A stretch of 64,000 nt of DNA. It comes from Rhodococcus sp. P1Y. Its GTDB lineage: Bacteria; Actinomycetota; Actinomycetes; Mycobacteriales; Mycobacteriaceae. The position numbers and the translations under genes are program-made. The notes under the pieces are model-generated. The model was given only the letters and a program-made list of their open reading frames with translations, was not told where the DNA came from and did no database searches. The number at the start of each line of letters is the position of its first letter. Position 1 is the first letter of the stretch. The DNA lies in contig NZ_CP032762.1 of the NCBI RefSeq assembly GCF_003641205.1, positions 124,001 through 188,000 on the forward strand, in the 5' to 3' direction. Below are positions 7,775 to 16,543 of this stretch, one piece after another.

Positions 7775-7811
7775 ACGTTCGCCCTTATACGTTTGCCTAC
7801 TGCACGTCCGC

Positions 7812-8549
7812 CTACTGCGCGTCAGCTATCGACGTCGCCTCCGCGGCCCCAGCTTCGATTGCGCCGCAGCAATAGATGATCCAACTGCCGACACCGGCCG
7901 GCTCTCCCGACGCGAATCCCTCGGCGCCGCTGCGATAGATCTGCGAACGGCGCATCCAACCGACCTCGGGAACGCCGAGATTGTGCGGATCCATGCCCGA
8001 CGAAGTAGACACCAACCGCGATGCTGCACGCGCAACTATGCCGTCGGCCGAACCGAACGGTTTCAGCGTCAAGATTTCACCGTGTACGACGGCTGCTACG
8101 ACGGGCGCAGGTGCCGAGGTTCCACCCGTGACGAGCTGTGCCAGTAAATCGAGCCGATTGCCGACGCCGTCTCGCGGCCTGCCGAGCTGAGAATCGTCGT
8201 CGACCAAGTCCGCTGCGGCGAGCAGATGAAGACGAGCGAGCGCCTGCAGCGGCGCACGCTTCCAGACGGGGAGAATGTTCGTCAATGCGTCACCGTCGAG
8301 CGCCGACGCCACGCGAAGCGAACCCGCGAGTATCGGATCGCCGACCTCGCCTTCACGCGGAAAGTCCATCGAACCGCCCTCGAGCACCGAAGACGATCGC
8401 GCCGCACGCACAGCAGCCTCGGCTGCAGTGGCGGGCCACCCGCGTCGGTTCGCCTTGTGACGATGGACGGCGCCGAGTGCGTCACGCGCGCGCTCGGCTG
8501 CATCTACGACGCCGGGTAGTTCGAGCAGCGGTGCGAGAGGATCGGTCAC
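7812..8549 (-). CDS. Rv3662c-like protein, possible degenerate Fic/Fido fold
   Basis: A 245-residue conserved actinobacterial protein (Rv3662c position) with no assigned enzyme activity. Two segments resemble Fic (Fido) proteins. One is SSSVLEG at residues 52-58, which fits the class II inhibitory-helix motif S/T-x-x-x-E-G. The other is KPFGSADGIVARAASR at 163-178, which looks like the Fic motif HxFxxGNGRxxR with the catalytic His replaced by Lys and GNGR lost. If this reading is right the protein is a catalytically dead Fido relative. It faces the HAD/Ms1 genes and is transcribed away from the dpp operon. The structural inference is tentative. Confidence 0.6.
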   Translation of the reverse strand: MTDPLAPLLELPGVVDAAERARDALGAVHRHKANRRGWPATAAEAAVRAARSSSVLEGGSMDFPREGEVGDPILAGSLRVASALDGDALTNILPVWKRAPLQALARLHLLAAADLVDDDSQLGRPRDGVGNRLDLLAQLVTGGTSAPAPVVAAVVHGEILTLKPFGSADGIVARAASRLVSTSSGMDPHNLGVPEVGWMRRSQIYRSGAEGFASGEPAGVGSWIIYCCGAIEAGAAEATSIADAQ

Positions 8550-8578
8550 GCCTGACGACGCTACCGTGAGCTCTCCTC

Positions 8579-8636
8579 ACAACACCACCGCGCGTCTACA
8601 ACCGAAATATCGGATGCAAACGCACGGTGGTGTTGT
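8579..8636 (-). terminator. Long inverted repeat at the 3' end of the dpp operon
   Basis: ACAACACCACCGCGCG (8579-8594) and CGCACGGTGGTGTTGT (8621-8636) pair over 16 bp with one mismatch around a 26-nt loop. No T-tract follows on either strand. It lies between the end of dppD and the start of the Rv3662c-like gene, so it could end or stabilise the dpp transcript, or be a binding site. Confidence 0.4.
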
Positions 8637-8661
8637 AGGAATCCCCGAGCTGAATCCCCTG

Positions 8662-8698
8662 GCTCAGGCCCCACGCTCAGGCCCCACGCTCAGGCCCC
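8662..8698. repeat. 13-bp tandem repeat (about 2.8 copies) at the dppD stop codon
   Basis: The unit GCTCAGGCCCCAC starts at 8662, 8675 and 8688. Read on the minus strand each unit contains CCTGAG, and the dppD stop codon (TGA, 8692-8690) lies in the last copy. It looks like recent slippage at the end of the gene. Confidence 0.8.
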
Positions 8699-10408
8699 GA
8701 GCGAGATGGACCCTCCGGGGATGGCCGAGAGCAGGCGCTGCGTGTACTCCTGCTTCGGATTGTCGAAGACCTCGTCAGTCTTGGCGGACTCGACGATTTC
8801 ACCGGTGCGCATGACGAGGACGTCGTCGGCGATCTGACGAACGACGGCCAAGTCGTGGGTGATGAACAGGTACGTCAGTCCCAGTTCGGCCTGCAGATCG
8901 TTCAGCAGTGCAAGGATCTGCGCCTGGACGAGTACGTCGAGCGCGGACACCGCCTCGTCGCAGATGACTACTTCCGGCTGCAACGCGAGCGCACGTGCGA
9001 TGGCCACACGCTGACGCTGCCCACCGGACAGCTCGTTCGGGAATCGGCGCATGACCGAGGTCGGCAGAGACACCTTGTCGAGCAGGTCACGCACGCGTGC
9101 CTCGCGTTCGGCTTTGGTACCGACACCGTGAGTCCGCAACGGCTCCTCGATGGTCCGGAAGATCGAGTACATCGGATCGAGCGAACCGTACGGGTTCTGG
9201 AAGATCGGCTGTACCCGACGGCGGAACGCGAACGCTTCCTTGCTGCTGAGACCGGCAACGTCGCGGCCGTCGAACTGCACCGAACCCTCGGTGGGCTCGA
9301 GCAGTCCCAGAACCATTTGCGCGACCGTCGATTTGCCGGATCCCGACTCGCCGACGATGGCCGTCGTCGTGCCGCATTCGACCTGAAACGACACATCCTT
9401 GACGGCGGTGAACAGTGTCGACTTGAAAGGACTGCTGCCGCGCAGTTTGAACTGCTTGGTCAACTTGTCGACGACGAGCACCGTGTCTTTGGTGGGCTCG
9501 AATGCGGTCCCGGTCTCTTCTGCGGCGACCTCCTCGGCCACCTCTTTGGCATGCTCGACGATCTCCTTGCGGACCACCGAAGACTTCAGCCTCTGCGACG
9601 CGAGCGACGGAGCTGCCGACACCAACTTCTTGGTGTACGGATGCTGGGGATCCTGCAGGATCTCCAGTGCCGGTCCGGATTCCACGATCCGACCCTTGCT
9701 CATGACGACCAGGTGCTCGGCACGTTCGGCCGCGAGGCCCAGGTCGTGTGTGATGAGCAGAACAGCGGTTCCCAGATCCTTCGTCAAGCCCTCGAGGTGG
9801 TCGAGGATCTGACGCTGGACCGTGACGTCGAGAGCCGAGGTCGGCTCGTCCGCAATCAGCAGTTTCGGGCGCGCCGCAAGTCCGATCGCGATGAGGGCAC
9901 GCTGGCGCATACCACCCGAGAATTCGTGCGGATACTGGTTGACGCGCTTCTCGGAGTCCGTCAGGCCTGCCTCGTCGAGCAGCTCGATGGCACGAGCCTT
10001 GGCCGCCTTACCCTTGGCAATACCGTTGGCGTCCAATGCTTCTTCGATCTGATGACCGATCTTCCACACCGGATTCAGGTTCGACATCGGGTCCTGTGGA
10101 ACGAGACCGATCTGACTGCCTCGGATCTCGACGAAGTCCTTTTCCTTGGCCTGTGCGAGATCCTGGCCGTCGAACCAGATCTCGCCTGCCGTCACCGTTC
10201 CGGTGCCGGGCAGCAAGTTGATGATGGCGTGAGCCGTCGTCGACTTACCGGAACCCGATTCTCCGACGATCGCGACGGTCTGCCCCGGATACACGGTCAG
10301 ACTGACGCCTCGAACCGCCGGTACCGGACCGGAGTTGGACTTGAACGAGACCTCCAGGTTCTTGATGTCGAGCAGAGGCTGTTCCGCTTTGTCGAGGTTG
10401 GAGGTCAT
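8690..10408 (-). CDS. dppD: Dipeptide/oligopeptide ABC transporter, fused twin ATPase
   Basis: A 572-residue protein containing two complete ABC ATPase domains (OppD-like then OppF-like). Each has a Walker A GESGSGKST, and signature motifs are SGGMRQRALIA in the first and [12 protein letters not shown] in the second, with Walker B LIADEP and VICDEA. It energises the DppB/DppC permease. M. tuberculosis DppD (Rv3663c) has the same fused form. The start overlaps the dppC stop by 4 nt. The 3' end contains a tandem repeat that has copied the stop-codon region. Substrate class follows from the family; the exact peptides, or haem as reported for the mycobacterial system, cannot be read from sequence. 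Confidence 0.9.
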   Translation of the reverse strand: MTSNLDKAEQPLLDIKNLEVSFKSNSGPVPAVRGVSLTVYPGQTVAIVGESGSGKSTTAHAIINLLPGTGTVTAGEIWFDGQDLAQAKEKDFVEIRGSQIGLVPQDPMSNLNPVWKIGHQIEEALDANGIAKGKAAKARAIELLDEAGLTDSEKRVNQYPHEFSGGMRQRALIAIGLAARPKLLIADEPTSALDVTVQRQILDHLEGLTKDLGTAVLLITHDLGLAAERAEHLVVMSKGRIVESGPALEILQDPQHPYTKKLVSAAPSLASQRLKSSVVRKEIVEHAKEVAEEVAAEETGTAFEPTKDTVLVVDKLTKQFKLRGSSPFKSTLFTAVKDVSFQVECGTTTAIVGESGSGKSTVAQMVLGLLEPTEGSVQFDGRDVAGLSSKEAFAFRRRVQPIFQNPYGSLDPMYSIFRTIEEPLRTHGVGTKAEREARVRDLLDKVSLPTSVMRRFPNELSGGQRQRVAIARALALQPEVVICDEAVSALDVLVQAQILALLNDLQAELGLTYLFITHDLAVVRQIADDVLVMRTGEIVESAKTDEVFDNPKQEYTQRLLSAIPGGSISLGA

Positions 10409-11364
10409 CGCTTCCTCGCCTTGGGGTCGAGGGCGTCGCGGAGAGCGTCACCCATCATGATGAATCCCAACACCGTGATTGCCAGTGCTGCAGCGGGATA
10501 GAACAATATGGTCGATCCCTGACGCAGGGTGACCTGCGCTGCGCTGATGTCGCCGCCCCACGAGACCTCGGTGGGCGGCAAGCCGATGCCGAGGAACGAC
10601 AGCGTCGCCTCGACGACGATGAACGTGCCGAGCGAGATGGTCGTCACGACGATGATCGGAGCCATCGAGTTCGGCAGCACATGCCGAATCAGCGTGCGCA
10701 CCTTCGATACGCCGAGTGCGCGTGAGGCCATGACGTAGTCGTTGTTTTTCGCCGACAACACTGCGCCGCGCGAGATTCGAGCCATCTGCGGCCAGCCGAA
10801 CAGCGCAAGCACGAGGATGACCGTGAAGATGGTGCGGTCGGTGAACAGCTGCATCAGCACGATAGCCGCGAGGATCAGCGGAACACCGAAGAAGATGTCC
10901 GTCAGGCGCGAGAGCAACGAATCCGCCCATCCACCGTAGAACCCGGCGAACGCGCCGAAGAGCACGCCGATGACGAGAACCAGGAAGGTGGTTCCGACGC
11001 CGGTGACCACGGATGCGCGAGCTCCGTAGATGGTACGGGCGTAGATGTCGCAGCCCTGACGGTCGAAGCCGAAGATGTGTCCGGACTGCGGGCCCTGCAT
11101 GCTGAAATCCAGGTTGCAATAACGAGGATCGGCGCTGGTGAACAAGCTCGGTACTGCCGCGACGACGATCACCGCGAGAATGATGAGTGCCGAGACGATG
11201 AATATCGGACGCTTGCGCAGGCTGTGCCAGGCGTCCTTCCAGATGCTGGCGGGGGCCTCGTCGATGTTGACAGCGTCGGTCTGGCTGACGTCGATCACTT
11301 CGTCCTGCTCGACGAAACGGGCTTGCCTCACGGCGCGGCCGTTCGGGGTGGTTGGCTCAGGCAT
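10405..11364 (-). CDS. dppC: Dipeptide/oligopeptide ABC transporter permease DppC
   Basis: A 319-residue inner-membrane permease with a cytoplasmic N-terminal extension of ~55 residues. One helix, a periplasmic loop with paired cysteines (YCNLDFSMQGPQSGHIFGFD), and five further helices follow. The EAA-type loop (ASRALGVSKVRTLIRHVLPNS) contacts the ATPase. It pairs with DppB. It overlaps dppB by 8 nt and dppD by 4 nt, which points to translational coupling within dppBCD. Confidence 0.9.
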   Translation of the reverse strand: MPEPTTPNGRAVRQARFVEQDEVIDVSQTDAVNIDEAPASIWKDAWHSLRKRPIFIVSALIILAVIVVAAVPSLFTSADPRYCNLDFSMQGPQSGHIFGFDRQGCDIYARTIYGARASVVTGVGTTFLVLVIGVLFGAFAGFYGGWADSLLSRLTDIFFGVPLILAAIVLMQLFTDRTIFTVILVLALFGWPQMARISRGAVLSAKNNDYVMASRALGVSKVRTLIRHVLPNSMAPIIVVTTISLGTFIVVEATLSFLGIGLPPTEVSWGGDISAAQVTLRQGSTILFYPAAALAITVLGFIMMGDALRDALDPKARKR

Positions 11365-12283
11365 AGCGGATCCTTGGGTCGAGCGCTGCGTAGAGGAGAT
11401 CGACGACGAGGTTCGCGACCAGATAGACCACGATCAAGACCGTCACGAAGGAGACGACGGTCGGCGCTTCACCTCGGATGACGGCCTGGTAGATGGTGCC
11501 GCCGACGCCGTTGATGTTGAAGATTCCCTCGGTGATGATCGCGCCGGCCATCAGACCTGCCAGATCGGTACCGAGGAACGTCACGACCGGAATCAACGAG
11601 TTCCGAAGTACGTGAGTGTTGACCACGCGCCGCCGTGAAAGACCTTTGGCGGTAGCGGTTCTGACGAAGTCGGCGCTCAAGTTCTCGGCCACCGAAGTAC
11701 GGGTGAGCCGAACGATGTAGGCGAACGACGTCGAGGCGAGAACGAACGCGGGGAGCAGAAGGTTCGTGAAGCTCGTGTTGCCACCGACCGTAGGCGGCAC
11801 CCACCCCCACTTGATACCGATGAAGAACTGCGCAAGGAAGCCGATGACGAAGATCGGTACGGCGATCAGAACGAGGCTGAACACGAGGACCGTGCTGTCG
11901 AAGAACTTGCCCTTGCGCAGGCCTGCGATGAGGCCGAACCCGATGCCGAGAATCGCTTCGATGACCAGGGCCATGCCGGCAAGTTTGATCGTGATCGGAA
12001 ATGCCTGTGCGAGAACTTCACTGACCGGTCTGCCGGAGAACGACATGCCGAAGTCGAAGGTGAAGATGCCCTTCATGTACAGCAGATACTGCACGATGAA
12101 CGGCTGGTCGAGGTTGTAGCGGGCCCGAAGCTGATCGGCGACGGCCGGGCTGATGGCTTTGTCTCCCGCGAGCGCGGCAATGGGATCGCCGGGTAGTAGG
12201 AAGACCATGGCGTAGATCAAGAATGTTGCCCCGATGAAGACGGGGATCATCTGAAGTATTCGGCGTCCGATGTACCAGAGCAT
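11357..12283 (-). CDS. dppB: Dipeptide/oligopeptide ABC transporter permease DppB
   Basis: A 308-residue permease of the DppB/OppB family. It begins with the typical MLWYIGRRILQMIPV helix, has a PGDPIAAL motif after it, and carries the EAA loop (RTATAKGLSRRRVVNTHVLRN) before the last helices. It forms the membrane channel with DppC. The ATG at 12283 is preceded by an unusually complete Shine-Dalgarno sequence. A 143-bp gap holding a perfect hairpin separates it from dppA, so dppBCD may be expressed at a lower level than the binding protein. Confidence 0.92.
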   Translation of the reverse strand: MLWYIGRRILQMIPVFIGATFLIYAMVFLLPGDPIAALAGDKAISPAVADQLRARYNLDQPFIVQYLLYMKGIFTFDFGMSFSGRPVSEVLAQAFPITIKLAGMALVIEAILGIGFGLIAGLRKGKFFDSTVLVFSLVLIAVPIFVIGFLAQFFIGIKWGWVPPTVGGNTSFTNLLLPAFVLASTSFAYIVRLTRTSVAENLSADFVRTATAKGLSRRRVVNTHVLRNSLIPVVTFLGTDLAGLMAGAIITEGIFNINGVGGTIYQAVIRGEAPTVVSFVTVLIVVYLVANLVVDLLYAALDPRIRYA

Positions 12284-12284
12284 C

Positions 12285-12298
12285 GGATCACCTCCTTT
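12285..12298 (-). promoter_or_regulatory. Full-length Shine-Dalgarno site of dppB
   Basis: On the minus strand AAAGGAGGTGATCC ends one nt before the ATG. It is complementary over 14 nt to the conserved 3' tail of 16S rRNA (GGATCACCTCCTTT). Its core AGGAGG is nine nt from the ATG. Confidence 0.75.
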
Positions 12299-12361
12299 GG
12301 AGGAAGGTGGACGTCACAGAGCCTGAGCCGGGGCGTCGAAAGATAGTGAGGGACAAGCACA

Positions 12362-12400
12362 CGAGCAGGGCGGTAGGTGAAAGACCTACCGCCCTGCTCG
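12362..12400 (-). terminator. Perfect intercistronic hairpin between dppA and dppB
   Basis: CGAGCAGGGCGGTAGGT (12362-12378) pairs perfectly with ACCTACCGCCCTGCTCG (12384-12400) around a 5-nt loop. No T-run follows on the minus strand. Hairpins at this place in binding-protein operons usually attenuate read-through or protect the upstream mRNA, giving excess binding protein. Confidence 0.65.
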
Positions 12401-12426
12401 GTCTCGTGAAGATGGGAAAGCGAAGA

Positions 12427-14055
12427 TCAGTTCTTCTCGATCTCGTTGTAGATCGGGATTCCGTCCCAGCCGATCTTCACGTTGGTGACGTTCTCGGACC
12501 AACCGCTTGCTGCGTTGCGGTACCAGTTCGGTACTGCCGGAAGGTCGTTGAGAAGGATCGCCTGAGCCTGGTTGACCAGCTCCTGCGCTTTGTCCTTGTC
12601 GGTCTCACTCGCGGATTCGCGGAGCAGTCGGTCGAACTCGGGGTTGGAGTAGTCACCGTCGTTGGAGCTGCCGCCGGTCTGGTAGTTCTGCGCCAGGAAG
12701 CCATACTGCTGCGGGTAGTCACCCTGCCAGCCCGAACGGAACGCCGTCGGGATGGTGCGGTTGGTGGCCTCGGTACGCAGCTGCGCGAACGTCGGGTACG
12801 GAGCGCCCTGCGCCTCGATGCCGAGCGTATTGCGAATGCTGTTGGTGACTGCGTCGACCCATTCCTGGTGTCCGCCATCGGAGTTGTAGGCGATGGCGAA
12901 CGTGCCCGTCCACGGTGCGATGGCGTCTGCCTGAGCCCAGAGGGCCTTTGCGGCATCGGGGTCGTACTCGACGTTGGTCTCGTTCTCGAGCGAGTCCGTC
13001 CAGCCTTCGATAGCGGGGCTGGTGTAGTCCTTGGCCGGGGTACGAGTGTTGTTGAAGATCTGCTCGGTGATCTGGTCGCGGTTGATCGCCTTGGAGATCG
13101 CCTGACGACGCAGCACGCCTTCTTCGCCGCCGAAGTGCGCGAGGCGCGACGGGATGGTGAAGGTCTCGATGCTGGCAGACGGCTGGTTGACCGTGCGTCC
13201 GGGCAGATCGGTCTCGAAGGTGGTCACGGCCGAGGACGGAACGTTGTCGAGAACGTCGACGTTGTTCGACAGCAGATCCGTGTACGCGGTGTCGAGGTTG
13301 CTGTAGAGGATGAAGCTGATACCACCGTTGGCCGGCTTACGGTTTCCGTCGTAATCCGGGTTGGTGACCAGATCGATCTTCACGTTGTGCTGCCAAGCGC
13401 CCTCCTGGGCGAACTTGTACGGGCCGTTGCCGATCGGGTTCTCGCCGAATGCAGCGATATCGGTGTAGGCGACCTCGGGCAGCGGGTAGTACGCGGCGAA
13501 GCCGAGACGATCGGGGAACGCTGCCTCGGGCTGCTTGAGCTCGATGGTGAACGTCTTGTCGTCGACCACCTTCAGACCGGACATCGTCTGAACCGTCGGG
13601 TTCTCGGCTGCAACCTCGTCGTAGCCGGCAATCGGATCGAAGAACGAACCCTGCAGCTGCGCGTTGGTCGAGAGAGCGCCGTAGTTCCAGGCGTCGACGA
13701 ACGAGTTGGACGTGACGGGGGTGCCGTCGGTGAACGTCCAGCCGTCCTTCAGGGTGACGGTGTAGTTCTGGCCGTCGGTGGTGTCGATGGACTCGGCGAC
13801 CTCGTTCTCGACACCGCCCTCCGGGGTGTACGAGACCAAGCCTGCGAAGATCGAGTCGACGACTCGTCCACCGGTGTTCTCGCTGGTGTTCGTCGGAACG
13901 AGCGGATTCTGGGGCTCGCCGCTCCAGGCGTTGATGATGGCGGAGCCGTCTCCGGATCCACCTCCGCTGGACGAGTCACTCGATGAGCACGCCGTGACCA
14001 GCGCCGCTCCTACGACAACTGCTATCGCAGCTGTCGCAATGCGTGTTCTACGCAA
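12427..14055 (-). CDS. dppA: Peptide-binding lipoprotein of the Dpp ABC transporter
   Basis: A 542-residue SBP_bac_5 family protein. Its signal peptide ends in the lipobox LVTAC (Cys23), so it should be a lipid-anchored, extracytoplasmic binding protein. The binding domain starts after a Ser/Gly-rich linker. The start is a TTG at 14055 with GAGAGG eight nt upstream; no better start fits the signal peptide. It is the first gene of the leftward dppABCD operon and is divergent from acs. The long 5' leader is rich in hairpins (14077-14154). Counterpart of Rv3666c. Confidence 0.92.
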   Translation of the reverse strand: MRRTRIATAAIAVVVGAALVTACSSSDSSSGGGSGDGSAIINAWSGEPQNPLVPTNTSENTGGRVVDSIFAGLVSYTPEGGVENEVAESIDTTDGQNYTVTLKDGWTFTDGTPVTSNSFVDAWNYGALSTNAQLQGSFFDPIAGYDEVAAENPTVQTMSGLKVVDDKTFTIELKQPEAAFPDRLGFAAYYPLPEVAYTDIAAFGENPIGNGPYKFAQEGAWQHNVKIDLVTNPDYDGNRKPANGGISFILYSNLDTAYTDLLSNNVDVLDNVPSSAVTTFETDLPGRTVNQPSASIETFTIPSRLAHFGGEEGVLRRQAISKAINRDQITEQIFNNTRTPAKDYTSPAIEGWTDSLENETNVEYDPDAAKALWAQADAIAPWTGTFAIAYNSDGGHQEWVDAVTNSIRNTLGIEAQGAPYPTFAQLRTEATNRTIPTAFRSGWQGDYPQQYGFLAQNYQTGGSSNDGDYSNPEFDRLLRESASETDKDKAQELVNQAQAILLNDLPAVPNWYRNAASGWSENVTNVKIGWDGIPIYNEIEKN

Positions 14056-14484
14056 GACAAATCCTCTCTATCGGTTGATCACGGGTTCGCCGTGATCGTT
14101 CCCCACGGGCGTCACGCCCACGGGGTTCTGTGGGGCGACCGCCGGCCACCCCACGCATGGCGGGTGGCAACGATCTCAATAACGAGGACTTTAGACACAC
14201 GTTGAAACGATCATGTGAACTCCCCCGCATTTAGCTGACCGGCGAGTAGGCACGAAACATGTCCGAAACGTTTCGGCAAGTCATTTCCCGAGATCTGTCG
14301 GCCCCTCCGCCGAGACCTGCCCATTCGAACAGTGCCCGGTACCGCCCACCGCGCCAAACCAACCGATCACCGCAGATCAGAGGGTTGCACCCCGCTGCAA
14401 CGATGCGACAGCGCTCACATGTGACTACCCTCACTAAGGCTGCAAGAGCGTTGTAATGGACGGACGAAAGCGAGCAATTCGAAG
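14056..14484. other. 429-bp divergent region between dppA and acs
   Basis: No coding frame is credible here. On the dppA side the minus-strand leader can fold into several stems: GATCACGG/CCGTGATC (14077-14084 with 14090-14097), a CCCC/GGGG and GGGCG/CGCCC element at 14101-14125, and GTGGGG/CCCCAC (14130-14135 with 14149-14154). On the acs side lie a CRP/GlxR-like operator and a TGTAAT -10 box. The middle (about 14200-14400) shows nothing I can name. Confidence 0.5.
14420..14435 (+). promoter_or_regulatory. CRP/GlxR-type operator upstream of acs
   Basis: TGTGACTACCCTCACT matches the cAMP-receptor consensus TGTGA-N6-TCACA at nine of ten defined positions. It is centred about 36 nt before the start predicted from a TGTAAT -10 box at 14452-14457. 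The CRP/GlxR gene is in the same window (23472). Control of acs by this regulator is established in mycobacteria and corynebacteria; here it is inferred. Confidence 0.6.
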
Positions 14485-16428
14485 ATGACGACCAGTACCT
14501 CCGGAGCCCACGAGAGCGTTGCGGATTCCTACCCGCCCTCCGCGGAGTTCACGGCGCAGGCCAACGCGACCGCCGGTCTCTACGACGAAGCCGAACAGGA
14601 CCGCCTGGCGTTCTGGGCAGAGCAGGCTCGCAGGCTGCACTGGCACACCCCGTTCACCGAGGTCCTCGACTGGTCGGACGCACCCGTCGCCAAGTGGTTC
14701 GGCGACGGAGAACTCAACGTCGCCTACAACTGCGTGGATCGCCATGTCGTCGACGGTCACGGTGATCAGGTCGCCATCCATTGGGAAGGCGAACCCGGCG
14801 ACAGCCGCGACGTCACCTACTCCGACCTGCTCGCCGAAGTCAGCCAGGCCGCCAACACCCTCACCGAACTTGGCCTCGTCTCCGGCGACCGCGTAGCGAT
14901 CTACATGCCGATGATCCCCGAGGCCATCGTCTCGATCCTGGCCTGCGCACGCCTGGGACTGACCCACTCCGTCGTCTTCGCAGGCTTCTCCGCCACCGCA
15001 CTGCGCTCACGCATCGACGACGCCGAAGCCAAACTCGTCATCACCACCGACGGCCAGTGGCGACGCGGCAAGCCTGCTCCCATCAAGGCCACCGTCGACG
15101 AAGCTGTCGACGGGGCAGCCTCCATCGAACACGTTCTGGTGGTCAAGCGCACCGATTCCGAGGTCACGTGGACCGAAGGCCGCGACCTGTGGTGGCACGA
15201 GACCGTCGCCCAGGCGTCGAAAGAGCATGAAGCGCAGCCGTTCCCGGCCGAGCATCCTCTGTTCATCCTCTACACATCCGGTACGACGGGTAAGCCCAAG
15301 GGCATCATCCACACCTCGGGCGGCTATCTGACCCAGACGTCGTACACCCATCACAACGTCTTCGACCACAAGCCGGGCAAGGACGTCTACTGGTGCACCG
15401 CCGACATCGGCTGGGTGACAGGGCATTCCTATATCGTCTACGGACCGCTGTCGAACCGCGCGACTCAGGTGGTCTACGAGGGAACCCCGAATTCTCCTGA
15501 CGAGCACCGCCATTGGAACGTCATCGAGAAGTACAAGGTATCGATCTACTACACCTCCCCCACCCTGGTTCGTACGTTCATGAAGTGGGGCAAGGAGATT
15601 CCCGAGGCACACGACCTGTCCTCGATCCGTCTGCTCGGCTCGGTCGGTGAGCCGATCAACCCCGAGGCGTGGCGCTGGTTCCGCGACGTCGTCGGCGGCG
15701 GCACGGCACCGATAGTCGACACGTGGTGGCAGACCGAAACCGGCGCGATCATGATCTCCCCGCTCCCCGGCGTCACCGCCACCAAGCCCGGCTCGGCCAT
15801 GACCCCGCTACCAGGCATCTCGGCGAAGATCGTCGACGACGACGCCAAGCCGCTCGGAAACGGCGGAAACGGCTACCTCGTCCTCGACCAGCCGTGGCCG
15901 TCGATGCTCCGCGGCATCTGGGGTGACATGGAGCGATACAAGGACACCTACTGGTCCCGGTACGCCGAAGAGGGCTGGTACTTCGCCGGTGACGGCGCCA
16001 AGTACGACGACGACGGCGCCCTGTGGGTACTCGGACGCGTCGACGACGTCATGAACATCTCCGGCCACCGCATCTCCACGAGCGAGGTCGAATCCGCACT
16101 GGTGAGCCACCACGGCGTCGCCGAAGCAGCGGTCGTGGGCGCCGCGGACGAGACCACCGGGCAGGGCATCGTCGCGTTCGTCATCCTGCGCGCGGGAGTG
16201 GAGAACACTGGCGACGCACTGATCAAGGAACTCAAAGATCAAGTGTCGAAGGAGATCTCACCGATCGCCAAGCCACGAGAAATCTCCATCGTCCCCGAAC
16301 TCCCGAAGACCCGCTCCGGCAAGATCATGCGTCGCCTACTGCGCGACGTAGCCGAGGGCCGCGAACTCGGTGACGTCTCCACCCTCGTCGACCCGAAGGT
16401 GTTCGAGTCGATCAAGAAGGGCCGCTAG
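14485..16428 (+). CDS. acs: Acetyl-CoA synthetase
   Basis: A 647-residue AMP-forming acetate-CoA ligase, close to the usual family length. The adenylation loop YTSGTTGKPKG begins at residue 263, the W-W-Q-T-E-T segment is present, and the C-terminal PKTRSGKIMRR loop supplies the catalytic and acetylation-controlled lysine Lys613. It makes acetyl-CoA from acetate, ATP and CoA in the cytoplasm. It is transcribed alone, divergent from dppA, with a CRP/GlxR-like operator in its promoter, and ends at a strong bidirectional terminator. Counterpart of Rv3667. Confidence 0.96.
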   Translation: MTTSTSGAHESVADSYPPSAEFTAQANATAGLYDEAEQDRLAFWAEQARRLHWHTPFTEVLDWSDAPVAKWFGDGELNVAYNCVDRHVVDGHGDQVAIHWEGEPGDSRDVTYSDLLAEVSQAANTLTELGLVSGDRVAIYMPMIPEAIVSILACARLGLTHSVVFAGFSATALRSRIDDAEAKLVITTDGQWRRGKPAPIKATVDEAVDGAASIEHVLVVKRTDSEVTWTEGRDLWWHETVAQASKEHEAQPFPAEHPLFILYTSGTTGKPKGIIHTSGGYLTQTSYTHHNVFDHKPGKDVYWCTADIGWVTGHSYIVYGPLSNRATQVVYEGTPNSPDEHRHWNVIEKYKVSIYYTSPTLVRTFMKWGKEIPEAHDLSSIRLLGSVGEPINPEAWRWFRDVVGGGTAPIVDTWWQTETGAIMISPLPGVTATKPGSAMTPLPGISAKIVDDDAKPLGNGGNGYLVLDQPWPSMLRGIWGDMERYKDTYWSRYAEEGWYFAGDGAKYDDDGALWVLGRVDDVMNISGHRISTSEVESALVSHHGVAEAAVVGAADETTGQGIVAFVILRAGVENTGDALIKELKDQVSKEISPIAKPREISIVPELPKTRSGKIMRRLLRDVAEGRELGDVSTLVDPKVFESIKKGR

Positions 16429-16475
16429 TTCCTGCTGGCTCGTCGGGTCGCTCCGCTGGCTCCGCTCCTGCCCGC

Positions 16476-16532
16476 AAATACCCCCGCTTTGTGCGCCCAG
16501 GACTCCTGGATCCGCACAACGCGGGGGTATTT
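16476..16532. terminator. Bidirectional intrinsic terminator between acs and the MHS transporter gene
   Basis: AAATACCCCCGC (16476-16487) pairs with GCGGGGGTATTT (16521-16532), with TTGTGCG/CGCACAA also pairing inside. T-runs flank the stem on both strands, so it can stop both convergent transcripts. Confidence 0.8.
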
Positions 16533-16543
16533 TTCACTCGGCG

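Noticed and set aside
8855..10501. 548-residue plus-strand frame opposite dppD
   Set aside because: Antisense shadow of a high-GC ABC ATPase gene with both Walker motifs on the minus strand.
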